Part shown: piece by piece, positions 13,048-25,879 of the stretch
Position numbering within the stretch: position 1 is the stretch's first letter
How the letters are laid out: each line of letters begins with the position of its first letter
From: Artemisia argyi
Taxonomy: Eukaryota; Streptophyta; Magnoliopsida; Asterales; Asteraceae
NCBI GenBank assembly: GCA_030686995.1
Contig: CM060697.1
Span: forward strand, 101,774,772-101,838,771
DNA: 64,000 nt
Direction: 5' to 3'
Made by a program: the position numbers and the translations under genes
The notes under the pieces: generated by a model
Seen by the model: only the letters and a program-made list of their open reading frames with translations
Database searches by the model: none
Told to the model about the DNA's origin: nothing

Positions 13048-13461
13048 TCAGGAAACATCAACTAATTGTCAACAAGTCTGAGATGGAAATCAAAATCAGA
13101 AAGTGAAACTTAAAGGATATACGGCTTAATCATGTAGTTTTCAAAGCATTCTAAACTTACTAGGTTACTGAACTTTATGTCATGCTTAACTTTCTAATCT
13201 CAGAAAGAATGATCTTATCGGGCTTAACTAAAGACAGAAGCACAAATCAGAGTGATGCGGAAGCAATTCTACTTAAGCAGATATCCTAGTCTACCCAATC
13301 CTTACCAGTCATAACTCAGGTTTCATATAAGGGAATCCTAAAGCAAATCCTCAAAGGTTGTTTCATAACTCTCTATGGTGCAACGCCTAATACTCACAGG
13401 TCATAGCCTAAGCTCTACGGGTTTTTAATCCGCCGATCTAACTTGGCTCTGATACCATAAT
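13048..13461 (-). mobile_element. Internal region of the gypsy-like element, right part (5' leader)
   Basis: This is the short untranslated leader between the 5' LTR and the solo-LTR insertion. It contains the primer binding site at its right edge. No coding potential is seen. Confidence 0.7.
13445..13457 (-). other. Primer binding site, tRNA-iMet type
   Basis: On the - strand it reads TGGTATCAGAGCC, four bases after the end of the 5' LTR. This is the standard sequence complementary to the 3' end of initiator methionine tRNA. Confidence 0.88.
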
Positions 13462-15578
13462 TGTAACACCCCAACCCGACAAGGGTAAAAATGTCACAAA
13501 TTATGGTGTTACATCAGAACAAACAGACAGATCAAAAGCAGAAAACTTACTTCAAATAGCTAAGGTCAAATTCTTCACTCAGTTCTACACTCAAGCCCAG
13601 AAAGCTATCCCAAAAGCTATCTTGAATACCTGCCGCGGAGAAAAGAAATGCGGCTGAGCTACGAAAGCTCAGTGAACGGATATAACAAAAGTAAACTGAA
13701 ATAAAGGCTGAAGTACAGATGCTATATTTTGGAGAAAACATATTTAGGTATAACGGATAATACGGAAATATAATGTATAGGTTAGGTAAGGAATTCATAC
13801 AGTCACCTGTATGAACAGAGTCAGAACCATAATAATACCATGAGCTCAGAAACAGATAACTTATCATAATCATAATCATACATCTTTATAAACATATAGA
13901 GGGGAGACCTCTCAGATAATCAGACAATAAAGAGGGGTGTCCTCATATGGGTGGAGTAGCTAGCTCCCAGAAATGTGAAGGACGTGTATTGCACACACAG
14001 CCACATTCACCAGACAAATCATATCATATCATATCAGAAACAGAAACAAATCTAGGATGCATCCATACGCCCCTTCCCAACACATAAACATTTGCAGCCA
14101 AACCAAGGGACATGGCAGAACATCACTCTACTGCCCTAGAGTCATGTCAGAGGTGCATCCCTGACACGGACATGGAACCCCCATGCCTAGTGAAACTCAT
14201 GTAATCAAATGGTTCATATTTAAGGGTTCAAATCATAGTTGTCATATCAGAAGGTTCAAACAGAAAGGTTTATCATAGCAAAAGTTCAAATCAGAAAGTT
14301 CATATCAAAGGTTCATATCAAAGGTTCATATCACAAAGGAAACCTTAAGAGTAAGGTCAGAATATCCATACCTTTAGCAAAGCTGACAGAATTTGACAGA
14401 TCAAACAACGGAATAGTACTCTTCTTCAGAAATCTACATACGATATATTTCTCATTAATATCTTATTCGATTATTTACTTATTCATATTCTGTATTAAAT
14501 CTTCATCCCATTTTAGTAACTTTCCATTTTAACAGATTTCCAAATTAGTTCCTTAACTTTAATATTTTACAAATTAATCCTTATGTTTTAGTAATTTACA
14601 CTTGACACCCTTTAAGTTACGAAATTTCAATTTAAACCCTCAATTATATAATTAATCAAATAACCCTTTTAAATATCAAAATTACATTTTATACCCCTCT
14701 ACTTATTTTATACAAATTACCCTTTATAATTTATAGTTTACAAAATTAACCCTCAAGTTTCAAGATTTACAAAACATACCCTTTTACATTAAAATACAAA
14801 TCGTTTAATACAAAAATTCACTAAACCCTAACCCTAAATTACCTAATCATTACCAACATTAATTATATCCTTAAAACATCATTAATGACCAGATCTCATA
14901 CCAAAAACCCTAACCCTAACCCTAATTCAATTCCTTATCTTTTTATTTAATAAACTCGATTACAAATTAATTCCAAACTAATTCTCCACGTCTCGAAAAT
15001 TATAACACTTATTTTTCTGATGTAATATGACACTTATAGGACCAGAGAAAAATATATACAAAGCCTCAAAAATCGCATGGCTGATTCCTTGTTTTCTTGT
15101 TCAATTTAGGGTTTTTAGTTTCCATAAATTCGTACAAGCTACAAAAAACATGCATGATTATTCTATCTTTTTATACAGATAATATACGATATATAAGATA
15201 TTAGAAAAATACCAGAAAGATTTTAAAACGTGTGAACAAGCAGATGGGATTTTTACCTCTCGGTTTACTTAAATTGACCCAAACAATCTCCCAAGCTCAA
15301 ACGATCACACCTCAGACCTTAGCACTATTTTTCTAGTCTTCTTAAGCTTGAAACACGTTTAGGAAAAATAGCTGAGAGTTCCAGAAAATTGTATTCGACT
15401 TGTGAGGGTTTTTGGGTTTGTCGACCTTTATTAAAAGTCGGTTTAGGGTTTTTTTATTATAAAACATGTATGGAATATATATATAAACGGTATACTACTT
15501 ATTTTAGCTGCATTATGTCATGATAAGTCCAATTTAAAAGTTTATACATGTTTCCTATTTGTTTTAGGATTTATTTCC

Positions 15579-15675
<97 letters not shown>

Positions 15676-15885
15676 TTATATAATCGACTAAATAATTTAT
15701 ATGCAAGAATAAATTTTTATTTTTATAAAAGTGACTAATTATATTTATACTTAATTTATTTTGTTCATATGTTGCCAAATTTAAAATATCTAGGGTTTCT
15801 TTGATATTATTTAAGTGTTAATACGAATTTTAAAACATGAGGGCATTTTGGTCATTTTGCTTGTTTTTGAATTTGAGGTATTACA
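13462..15885 (-). repeat. 5' LTR of the gypsy-like element (2424 bp)
   Basis: Partner of 5852-8369 and nearly identical to it outside the AT tracts. The (AT)n at 15582-15674 and the short AT stretch at 15475-15485 account for most of the length difference. CCCTAA repeats are at 14821-14839 and 14903-14925. Confidence 0.88.
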
Positions 15886-16391
15886 CTTAGGATTATGGTA
15901 TCCTAAGGGATCCGGCATAGAAACCATCGTCTATGCGGATTTGGATCATGCGGGAGACTACGTAGATAGAAAGATCACTAGCGGTATTTGCACTTTCATG
16001 GGATGTTGTCTAACATCTTACTTCGAAGAAGCAAACCGTTCTTGCTATTTCTTCCACTGAAGCCGAATATGTAAGCGCTAGAAAGGCATGTCAACAAGCA
16101 CTATGGATGAAACAAGCTCTCATAGACTATGGCATTAGGTTAGAAAATGTTCCTATTATGTGCGATAACAAAGGTGCGATAGATTTAAGTAAAAATCCGG
16201 TTCAACACTCTAGGACTAAACATATAGAGATACGCCACCACTTCCTTAGGGATACTGTACAAAAAGGAAACATATCTATAGAAAAGGTTGCATCGGAAGA
16301 TAACATTGCGGATATATTCACTAAACCCCTTAAGCGTGAATTATTCAACCACTTGCGTTTAGGATTAGGAATGATGGAACAAGTTGACTAA
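15886..16391 (+). pseudogene. Ty1/copia RNase H fragment (SIRE-like element, part 2)
   Basis: This continues the pol gene cut at 5851. It contains the copia RNase H landmarks: the YADLDHAGDYVDRK block (the sister copy has the usual S after YAD), then a frame change near 16020-16045, then a 94-codon frame with MKQALIDYG, CDNKGAIDLSKNP, RTKHIEIRHHFLRD and the domain-ending VASEDNIADIFTKPL. The stop is at 16389-16391. The frameshift and the split make it non-functional. Confidence 0.85.
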
Positions 16392-17359
16392 ATTTTACTG
16401 CATTTACACTATTTATTACTTGCATAAAACTTATTTTTCTTCCACCGATTCATATCTGAGTCTAGGAATCTATTTCGCACAAAATTAAAGATTGGGAAGC
16501 CTAATTTTTATTGCATATATATTCTTGTAAAACCCAATCAAATTTTCTTTAAAAATACTCTCACATCTAGGAAATACATGAAAACCATTTTTCTTGCATT
16601 GTTGACAAATGCTAAAAACTTTCTTTTAAATCATGCATAAAAGCACACGTGAATCGTCAAAATATATAATCTAATATATAACATTGACATTCATGAATCG
16701 AGCAAAAATCAAATCAAGGAGATTTCGGATTGTTTCTTAGGAAGTTTTCTTATTTGCATTTAGGAGTCGAAACAATCACAACTCCACATTTGTTGCATAT
16801 AGGCACACACTAGGACAAAATCACTAACAACGTTGTCATCTTGTTCCATCACTAGTTTTTCACTCACTAGTTACCTTTGCCTTTGATCTAAGATAGTTGC
16901 CCTAGGAAGATTAAGTGCCCTTGCCTTTGCTTATCTCTTCTAGATTTTTATTAATTACTTGTTTGCTCTTTTACTTAAGTGTTTTTGCATGCATGCTATA
17001 CTATGATTAGATTAGATGCTATATTGCCTCAAAGAGTTGAACTTGCTTGAATCCAAACCCAAAAACACAACCTTTCTGCAAATTTTCTGCCAAAAACCCA
17101 ATTCTGGCAATCTGAAAATCACCAGATGGGCGGCCCCCTTAATTATGTAAGGCGGCCCCCTTAATCATTAAGGGGACCGGCCATCTGATGGTCGGGTTTA
17201 CAGAATCTTTTCTGCTTTTTAGCCCATTTCAACCTACATTTCCCAATTTTCACCAACATATTTTGTCCTAATCTCCCAAACAAACTTTATCCATCCATAA
17301 ACACACAAATCTTACACTATAAATATCCCCAATCTTCAAAACTCTCCATTCATCCCATC
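16392..17359 (+). promoter_or_regulatory. Untranslated region of the SIRE-like copia with a palindromic module and TATA box before the accessory ORF
   Basis: There is no coding sequence after pol. A GC-rich palindromic block (17127-17192) in otherwise AT-rich DNA is built from GGCGGCCCCCTTAAT-like and ATTAAGGGG(G/A)CCGGCC-like arms. A TATA box (CTATAAATA, 17318-17326) lies about 40 bp before the accessory ATG. The - strand copy has the same arrangement (30352-30442 and 30213-30222). The same palindrome occurs just upstream of the TATA box in the LTRs. The promoter function is inference. Confidence 0.55.
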
Positions 17360-18079
17360 ATGACCTCTCCAAACAAACCAAAACCAAAAGCCTCAAGACT
17401 AGCAAGGATGACGGAAAAACCCGTTTGGCGAAGAAAAAGCCCTCGAAACAAATCCATCATAACCAATGAAGTTGGAAATCACTCAACACCTCCAACTACT
17501 TACTTCCCAAACTTTACACCAAACCCACAATGACATTCATTTGATCCTCATTACAAACCATACAACATTGGCCAAACATCTTCTTTCATACCAAACTACA
17601 CAACTCAACCTCCAACCACTTATAATGATCCATACAAGTTTGATCAACCATCAAACTACACTTCCTACAATTTCAATTCCAACTACACAAACCCAATTCA
17701 TCCATATCAACACAATGATTCTCTCCACATTTCCACGAAAAAGCAAAAGTTCCGTGATGAAATAAACCAAATCCATGATCTTAGTGATCTCCTTGCTATG
17801 CATCTTGCACAACGCAACAAAGGGCAACCTCCATCATCACCCTATGCAAATTGTCTACCTCACTCTCTCAACTTGGATCAAGTTACAAACCACACTCACT
17901 TTTGCCCTTGTTGCATCTTCCTTCAAAAACAAATCCTCTACTTGAGTGAAGATATTTCTTGGATTGAATATCTTCTCACTCGTCCTCATCCAATACCACC
18001 CTTAACACGATACAACATCGTGAGATCCACCTCTTCCGCTCCATACCCCACTCCATATCCCTCTCCATCAAACAACTAA
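17360..18079 (+). pseudogene. Accessory ORF downstream of pol in the SIRE-like copia (copy with one stop)
   Basis: This is a 240-codon frame starting ATG ACC TCT CCA, homologous along its whole length to the intact 234-aa ORF at 29475-30179. One TGA at 17531-17533 stands where the sister copy has Gly, and this copy has a few extra residues in the low-complexity middle. The predicted protein has a Lys/Arg-rich start, a Pro/Asn/Tyr/Ser-rich centre, a predicted helical stretch (KQKFRDEINQIHDLSDLLAM) and a HTHFCPCC cluster. I do not recognise a family. Extra frames after pol are known from the SIRE/Maximus lineage, where some are called envelope-like, but I see neither a signal peptide nor a membrane segment here. 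Confidence 0.7.
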
Positions 18080-18534
18080 GCCCTATGCTTATGATCCCCT
18101 CAAGCAAATAAAACACTCAACCATCTTTGCAAGCAAGTCCAAGTGCTCTCTTCGGCAATTTAGGACTATGTTGTTTCTTTTGTTTTATTGTAATCAATAT
18201 GCTTCAAGCATATTAAATGATGTAATGATGATCATCTCATATATGCTTGAATGAATCTATTTTTATTTGCATAATTGTTGCTTTGCATATATATGTCTTG
18301 TTCTCCTCACATATTTTTTGTAGCCACGCTTTCCATAGCTCGTTTCCTTGGTGCTCTCAAATGAGGGGGAGCATACATCATGGGGAGCTTTCTACCCGTT
18401 TAACTTCTTTTATGAAGCTTAATCGGTTTAACCTTTTTGATTTTACAAAAAGGGGGAGAAGAGAATATTAAACTCTAAAATACTTGTCTAAAAATTAATT
18501 TTTAGACCAAATGAGTTTAAGGTTTTGTAATCAT
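18080..18534 (+). mobile_element. 3' untranslated internal region of the SIRE-like copia
   Basis: Non-coding sequence between the accessory ORF and the PPT. It includes two short G-runs (AAAAAGGGGGAGAAG near 18447 and AGGGGGAGCAT near 18364) that resemble the PPT and recur in the other copy. They could be secondary polypurine tracts. Confidence 0.55.
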
Positions 18535-18549
18535 AAAAAAGGGGGAGAT
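18535..18549 (+). other. Polypurine tract of the SIRE-like copia
   Basis: AAAAAAGGGGGAGAT lies directly before the LTR start TGTTGACATAAAT. The same tract is on the - strand at 29015-29028. Confidence 0.85.
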
Positions 18550-18929
18550 TGTTGACATAAATAATGCCTAAAAACATTGTTAACATATTAACAATATCTC
18601 TATGTTTTGATAATTACAAAACATAAACTCAATGAACTAAAATTTATGACGTCAACAAGTATTTAGTGATTAATATTTTCTTTACATCCAAATCACTTAA
18701 TGTATGAATAAACAAAGTGTTTATTGCAATCTATAATCAAAGGAAAAAATTTCTAAGTCACTAGAACTTTTATAAAATGTCATAAACATTTTAGATCTTT
18801 TTTAAAATCACTTTTGGAATTAAAAGAATATGTTTAATTCATTATACATATATGATTTCAAATTTCCAACCAAAAATGGCAAATTTTATCCAGAAAAACC
18901 TTCCCCACAAAAGGACAAACAACTCCAAC
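18550..18929 (+). mobile_element. 3' LTR of the SIRE-like copia, first part (interrupted)
   Basis: It starts TGTTGACATAAATAATG and matches the inverse of 28640-29014 and 36750-37124. It is cut at CCAAC (18925-18929) by the Athila/Tat-like element and resumes at 38804. The two parts add up to about 1.31 kb, as expected for this family. Confidence 0.88.
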
Positions 18930-20340
18930 TGATGCGTGGGAATTGCACCAGGCTTTACCTCTCGAGAGATCTCGAGAAGCTTACAACCCCCACCAGGCAG
19001 TGTACCTGATCGTTGTAGTATAGTATAGTGACAAGTACCGGGGGATTGATCGTTCAACTCAGGAATAGTGTCGCTAGGATTAGAAAGCCTAAAAACTAGG
19101 TCTAAAGGTGAGGGATGATTCTTTTTGTATTTTTTATATTTTTATAAAAGCAATTAAAAATCTCGGGTTTTGGAAGAGTGGGCGGAATTAGTTGCTAATC
19201 AACTAACCCAATAACTAAAGATGCAGTCAAAATAAAATAACAAAAATGTAAATAAAGCTAATTAAACTAGTGGTGTGAACAATAAATGGGAAAGTTGTGT
19301 TTACTTAGATTTCATTACTCCCTATATATCTTTTACAGGTTGATAGTTTGTTACAGTTGCGTGGATGACGGGTTATATTCCTTAATACCAATCGTGGGGT
19401 GGCGTACGTACTTCCCCATCTCTATAAGCTCCTACTTCACTCCTATGTCGAGCCTGCAAGAAGCTCCTAACATGGGATCACTAGAATTCGCTCATGCATT
19501 AAATACAACCATAAAAACCTAGTATGTATTGGTTCATGTTTCTTAAGACGTTCAAGCAAGTTACACAATGGAAGTCTGCCAGTTTTGTTAAGCCTAACAT
19601 CGAAATCATTCATCCATTACAACTATAAACAAGCATTCAACCCATAATCAACATCTAGGTTTCATTACATCTAAGCAAACACACAAGAGATCTAGCCTAG
19701 CATGTTAAAATCAAGACAAGCGTAAGATATATTCAAACAACACATAGACATATTGAATGAATTGAAAGGATACTTATCTTAATTGAACATGAAAGGTTTC
19801 AAGGGGTGAAAACCCATGAAAATATTGTAAAAGTCGAGCTAGGGTTTATTCAACTCGTCCCTAAAATTGTCCTCCTTTAGAATGAAAATTACAAAGACTA
19901 TATATAGATTTCCTAAGGTGACGGTGTCAAGAAGAAAGTTCTGACGCCGTCAACCCGCCGCCCAAAATAAAATCGGATTGCCTAGATCCAGATCTGACGC
20001 CGTCATGTGTAATGTTGTTCTGGGCCGTCACCACTTTTACTCTTGACGGCCATGCTTTGACGCCGTCACATTTCTACTGGACTGTCACCACTTTTGCTCT
20101 TGACGCCGTCATCAAAATGCTCTTGACGCCGTCAGGTACTGTTCCCAGCAAGGAAAATTAAGACTTTGCCATTTTCTTCACTTTTATGCTCCAAAAACGT
20201 CCAAAATGCTTCCTTTTCCAGAATTCACTCCAAAAGTACCTAAAATCACAAAAGGAACGATTTAGGGCAATATTTGATCAAATAAATTCAATTCCGGGCT
20301 TAAATGACCCCCTAAAAATGGATCATTTTTCGCCTCCTCA
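18930..20340 (-). repeat. 3' LTR of the Athila/Tat-like element (1411 bp)
   Basis: Closely similar to 37394-38803. Its start has changed from TGATGAGG to TGAGGAGG on the - strand. It carries the TGACGCCGTCA palindrome array at 19918-20135. The stem-loop (20359-20380) and purine-rich tract follow on its right side. Confidence 0.85.
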
Positions 20341-20544
20341 TATACCCTTACACTTGAAATTTGCTTGTCCTCAAGCAAATGCGCTTTTATTCTAATCAAA
20401 ATACAAGTTAGGGGTCATTTAACACTAATATAAAAGTAATTACAACAAATAATCGTTCCACTAAAGACCAAAGACAAGCACGGAGGTCATACACTAGCAC
20501 CTCACAAATAGTGTTTAGATACTCACATCTCTCGGGTGTAATAA

Positions 20545-23500
20545 TGTCACAACTCGTAATTTCCGGTCATTTTCCAAACCTCGACAACCTTACTATTCAC
20601 CAATTACTATTCATCGATCACTATTCATCGTTTTACTATTCATCATTTTCGAGGTCAATTTGACATTCCGAGAAACATTCAGAAACTTTACTATTCATTT
20701 GACACTATTCATTTCCGAGAGAAAACCACTATTCACGTGCATTACTCATTTCATCGTAAATTTAGTTTACGAGTATTCAAATTCGCGTAACCGTATTGGT
20801 TCAGGAGCGAATTCATGCATTATTATCAGGGACATCCCGTACAGACTAGAAATAGTCTGCATATCATCTGTATGGCACTTGCATACTATTCCTCTCGTAG
20901 GGTATTCAAATTATATTTTTAATATAATTAACGAATTACGTATGTTTATTTTAAATAAACACTAATACGCGAACTATAAATGTGACTAACACGTCCGACA
21001 CTCCCAACTATGATCCCAATATATTTTTATACTCAATTTTATAATATAAAAATTATAATATTAATTTACCCGGTATTTTGGAAATTTATTTATTTCGTAT
21101 CGTACGTCTAATTTAATTTCGACGGTTTTTATAAAAATTAAACTATAATTATCTATACACCCAATAATTTTACCCAACCTATTTTTATAATTTTTATAAC
21201 TTTATTATGTCCCGGTTAACTCTGTTAAAATTATTTTTAGTTAACTCGGTACCCGGTATACCCTAAAAACTAATAATATCTATCCTAAACTACCTAAATA
21301 CTACCTAAAGTCTTACACATTCTTACACCCTCACCAAAACCCACGCCCCCCCAATTCATTCTCTTACAACTTTGAAAAAAACCTCTTATCACATTTATTA
21401 GTGGTACTTGTTGTCTAAAGATATTATATAGATCAAAACAAGTAATAATTCATTTCTTACAAACTAGCTTCATTCTTCTTTCTTTCTCTTGGGGTGGGAC
21501 GGCAAAACACAACACAAGAAGGAAGTTTTCAAGATTTTTCAAGTTTATTAAACCTAGATTACTTCTTGTTCTAGTTTTGAAATAAAAACTATGAAGTATT
21601 AGGAAACCTTGTTACCTTAAACCTCATCATTTCACTTGTAAGCTTCAAGTATTATTTTTCATATTTTCATACTTTTATTTGTTCACTATCTTGATGTATT
21701 TGAACATTATATAAGTTATAATGCTTAGTTAAGCTTGGTACTTAAGATAGAAAACCTTAAAACCATGGATAGACAAAAATATGAAACTGTGAATCTGGAT
21801 CATGTTCAAAAACGTATTAAACTGCACTAATCTATAGACAATGGACATAAACTAAAAATATGTAGTTGTAGCCCTATGTCTTGTGGTCATTTTGACGGGT
21901 ATTTCGTCGAATAACTCCTTACGATGATTAAACTAAAAATTATTTTGGTGAAACTAGTCACAATCTGAGTAACAGATTTAAAACGTGAAAAAGTCATTTT
22001 TTTTGTATTGAACCCTCTGTTACTCAAAGAATAAAAGTTATAGAGGACATCTTAACTTAAACGTGTCCGAAAACGGGGAATAAATCGGGTTAGTAAAACT
22101 CTAGATATCGCACTTTTCGTGAGACCATTGAAAATTTGAAAGCTGAATGGATGGATTGTTTGGATAAATGGACTGTTTTACTAAGGTTATGTAATTTTTA
22201 GCTAAATGGGACCAATAAATCTTGTTAGTACAGAAATAGACCTTTCCGGGGATATAAAGAACGAGACTTGAGGACTTACGGTTTGCAAATGGCGATTTTC
22301 TAAACATAGGCAAGTTAATAAAAATTCCATCAGCACTAGATATAAAAAGTATATAAGTGTTATACACTTTAAGTATTGGACCTTTTAAAACAATTTTGAA
22401 CCACCTAGTATATTTTGAACCCTTAGGTCTAATGTGACCTTTTTGACCAAAAACTTGACCCATGGACTAATTTGAACCTTAGAGTTAATTTGAACCTTTA
22501 CATCATAATTGAACCTAGGGTAAATATAAGTTTCATACTTATATAACATACAAGGCATACTTTTGGATAATTTGTAAGTAAGTAACTAAATTTTTTTTTA
22601 TGTATCTAGGAGTATTGTACCAAGCTTAAGTAAGATCATAATTTATATAATCAAAAGTACATCGATATCTATTTTCATAAACTAAGACAACGTATATTAT
22701 TTAGGTTCATCGTAGAGCTTTTGCGGCTATTCTTTCGTTTGCTTGTTCATTGCTATTTTCCTTGCTCTCGGTGAGTTCATAGCCTCGCTTTTACTTACTT
22801 CAATTGTTTTATAAACCTCGCGAGGGGGATACATGCTAGTTTTATAAACTGAATACAAGTATTAATTTTTGGTATGCTTGACCCGATTATAAGATTATAG
22901 ACATTGAGTATATTTCTTGCCAATTTAAGTCCCCATCATGAACCGTTAATTTCGTTGGAAACGCTAGTATTATGAATATGCATATTGGGCATTGACCAGC
23001 CTGGCCGAGTGAGTAGCGCTCACCTTTTAACGGTCACATAATATTGAGAGGTTGAGGTAAATGGCAAATATTACCCTATCGGGGCAACTGTTAAAACTTG
23101 GTTAAGGTTCGGTTTCATGAGCTCAATACTATAAATCTTATTTCCCGACTTGTAATTGTTACATGTCAAATTATTTATGGGCGTATAACAACGTAGCCCA
23201 TCGTATTTTAAACTGGATTATCTTGTATTCAACTGATTACTTATTTAAACTCTATGGATTCACTCAACTTTATGTTGACTTTTTAGCATGTATTTTCCCA
23301 GGGTTTTATTTGCTAGCTGAGCATTGGGAGCAAATCGGAGTCGCGTGGATATCAAACATTGAAGGACTTGTTTTCTTCACATTCGATAATTATTTTCTTT
23401 AAATATGAAAATGAGTCATTTTTGAACTCTTGTAACTTAAGTTTTAAATATAAATTGTTGGGACCTTTGTACTCTGATTTACCAAATCGAATGTGACATT

Positions 23501-23608
23501 TTATTAAACGTCTCTTTTGAGATCGTTTTATGTAACTTGTTTTTATGAATTATGAAGTGACACCCAAATTGGTATTCCGCTGCGTTGTAAAATATTGGGG
23601 GTGTTATA
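20545..23608 (+). mobile_element. Solo LTR (3.06 kb), relative of 9558-13047
   Basis: It starts TGTCACAACTCG and ends GGGGGTGTTATA. The last bases have drifted from the expected CA to TA. A perfect AATAA duplication (20540-20544 and 23609-23613) flanks it, and the host sequence without it matches 2345-2440 on the opposite strand. The first 400 bp contain repeats of CACTATTCATC. No internal domain or second LTR is seen. The short frame at 20660-20965 lies in LTR sequence and is not supported as a gene. Confidence 0.8.
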
Positions 23609-23613
23609 AATAA

Positions 23614-25879
23614 AGTATATATCACAATATGAAAATGGAAAACATCTCTCACTACCTGTCATAGAAAAATAGATTACCATAGGCTTGGGAAAGAATCAAA
23701 CCTCCACCACATGGCGTAAGCACCTAGGATAAACTATCAAAGAGGTCTTTTAAAGGGTTATAACGTTAGGTGTAGGGATATGGAATACACGGTTTTGTTG
23801 GATAAAGGCAATCTTTACTGGTGGCGAGTTAATAATCTTGGTTAATTACATGTACAATATGGCGTTGCTAAGCCAAGACTAGACTCGACTTAAGCTAATA
23901 AATGAAAAATAACAAAAACATAAAACAAACATAGAATGAAACGGGATGGTAGTCCGATGTTTTTCCTCTTCTTTTTCTTAATTTTTTCGATTTTTTTTTT
24001 TTTTTTTTTTTTTTTTTGTATACACTCTTACCCTACCATACAAATAATACATCATAGGGAATGAACATTCCCCTCACACTTGAATTTTTACATACTCTAC
24101 AATAAACTAATCTAATAACTCGAATCAAGATAATCAAAACGCTTGGAGTGCTTTTTAAGATAAACACACATATGGGGGCAATAAATGATGTTCTTCCCCA
24201 TTACTTCATAAAATAAGTACTTTACCCATGAGTCCCAATCGTCCCAAAACAATATGTACAAGGATATGACTCGACTTAGCAACCATGTAATCAATTAGAT
24301 AATTAACTAAGGGTTTAAACAAATAACAATAACGCACTAAAAATGAGTGCATACACGGAAGGCTAAGGCGATTTGGGTGTACATTTAAGTGGGGTGTAAC
24401 AAATTCTTCCTTTAAGTAAGATGCTTAAAGTTAGAAACGAAAAGATAGGCTCGGAGGGGTGTACTAGGGGTTTCGTGTACTAAAAATGAGTACAACGCTA
24501 AGGTGTGGGAAAAATTAATTGACTTAACTAGCCAAGTAATATGACTTAAATGGTCAAGTAATTATGATACGGGTTTAACACAAGGGTGATCCTAATGCCT
24601 CTTATCATGTAGTAAATCCTACTACACGAATGTAGTCTCACTAGTGGTCTCGGGATGCATCACTAACGCAAGTTCTAGAATCTAAATGCTACTGGTACAC
24701 TCATAAGCACTAATAGTAAATGCTTTTCCTATCAAATCTAAAGGAGAACCTCACGTATTTGGGTGGAAAATTTTTCTGAATGGTACGGTTTTGTGCTAGT
24801 CATACAATCTCCTATCCATGAGACGCTTGCTAAGGCTAAAGTTTCACTCCTAAATGTTGTAAAAAAATTTAAATTTGGCGCTAAAATTACACTGACAAGT
24901 ATTTCTCATAGTTTTATTACACACCTACCATCAAACAAACAAACTCAAGTGCAATTGTATCTTATAAGGTATCATCATTTACCCTCCCCTTACACTTAAG
25001 ATGAACATTGTCCCCAATGTTCAATTAAAGAATGTAAAAGTAAAACAGGTAAAAGAATGAAATCAAATACTCCCCTGATTCGTTCGGTGTGGATAGTGTG
25101 GTAATAAGGTTAGATCTTCCTCCAAGAAAATTAACAATCAAAGCTTCCCTTCCAGAATATAAATCATCTTCTTGTCACATATAACCTGTTAAACCTGAGA
25201 AAACAAACAAGGCAACCTCGCGTAAAATCGGCGGCAATCTATATATGATAATAAATCCTAGAAAGCAAAGTAAGATATAATGCTTGTGGAATGAATGTTT
25301 GCAGATTTCCTGGAGTTTATAGAACTAAAGAATTAACAAAAACTTTAAGACTCCGTTAGAAAAACAAAACTAGCAAAATTTCCAGAATTTTACACATGAC
25401 GCCGTCAGGAATTTCTTCTTGACGCCGTCAGAAGTGACCTACAGAAATCTTTATGTTAAGTTTCCGGAAAATTTCTGGAAAACTTACGTCCTACTTCTTG
25501 GAAAATCCTGCAAAACATCATTATGACTCGATACAAGCATTTGACTCTAACAAATACGAATATACATGTTCATTTAATATTGTGGAGAATCATGATCGAG
25601 TTTGTTTCTTAAAAACATATTTGGGGTTTCCCCTTACACTTATCTTTTGCGAAATACCTTTGGATGAAGTTAAGACTAAGCCAAAAGACAAAATAAAGTA
25701 TTTTCACCACTTTAGTTTTGAAACATGATCTACCAACAATAAAAATAAAGCATGCATATGGAAACAAATAACAATCAAACAAATAAAAATCACACAAATC
25801 ATGGGTTGCCTCCCAAGAAGTGCTTTTCTTTATCTACGAGTCTTGTAGCTAGACTCAAGGTCATGGGTTATCACGTGAC
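23614..25879 (-). mobile_element. 3' untranslated region of the Athila/Tat-like element
   Basis: It contains the stop of the small ORF (25871-25873), then non-coding sequence. The phrase CTTCTTGGGAGGCAACCCATG on the - strand (about 25801-25821) is typical after the coding region of Athila/Tat elements. Two TGACGCCGTCA palindromes at about 25397-25430 lie outside the LTR. A T-run is at 23990-24017. No gene is supported. Confidence 0.65.
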
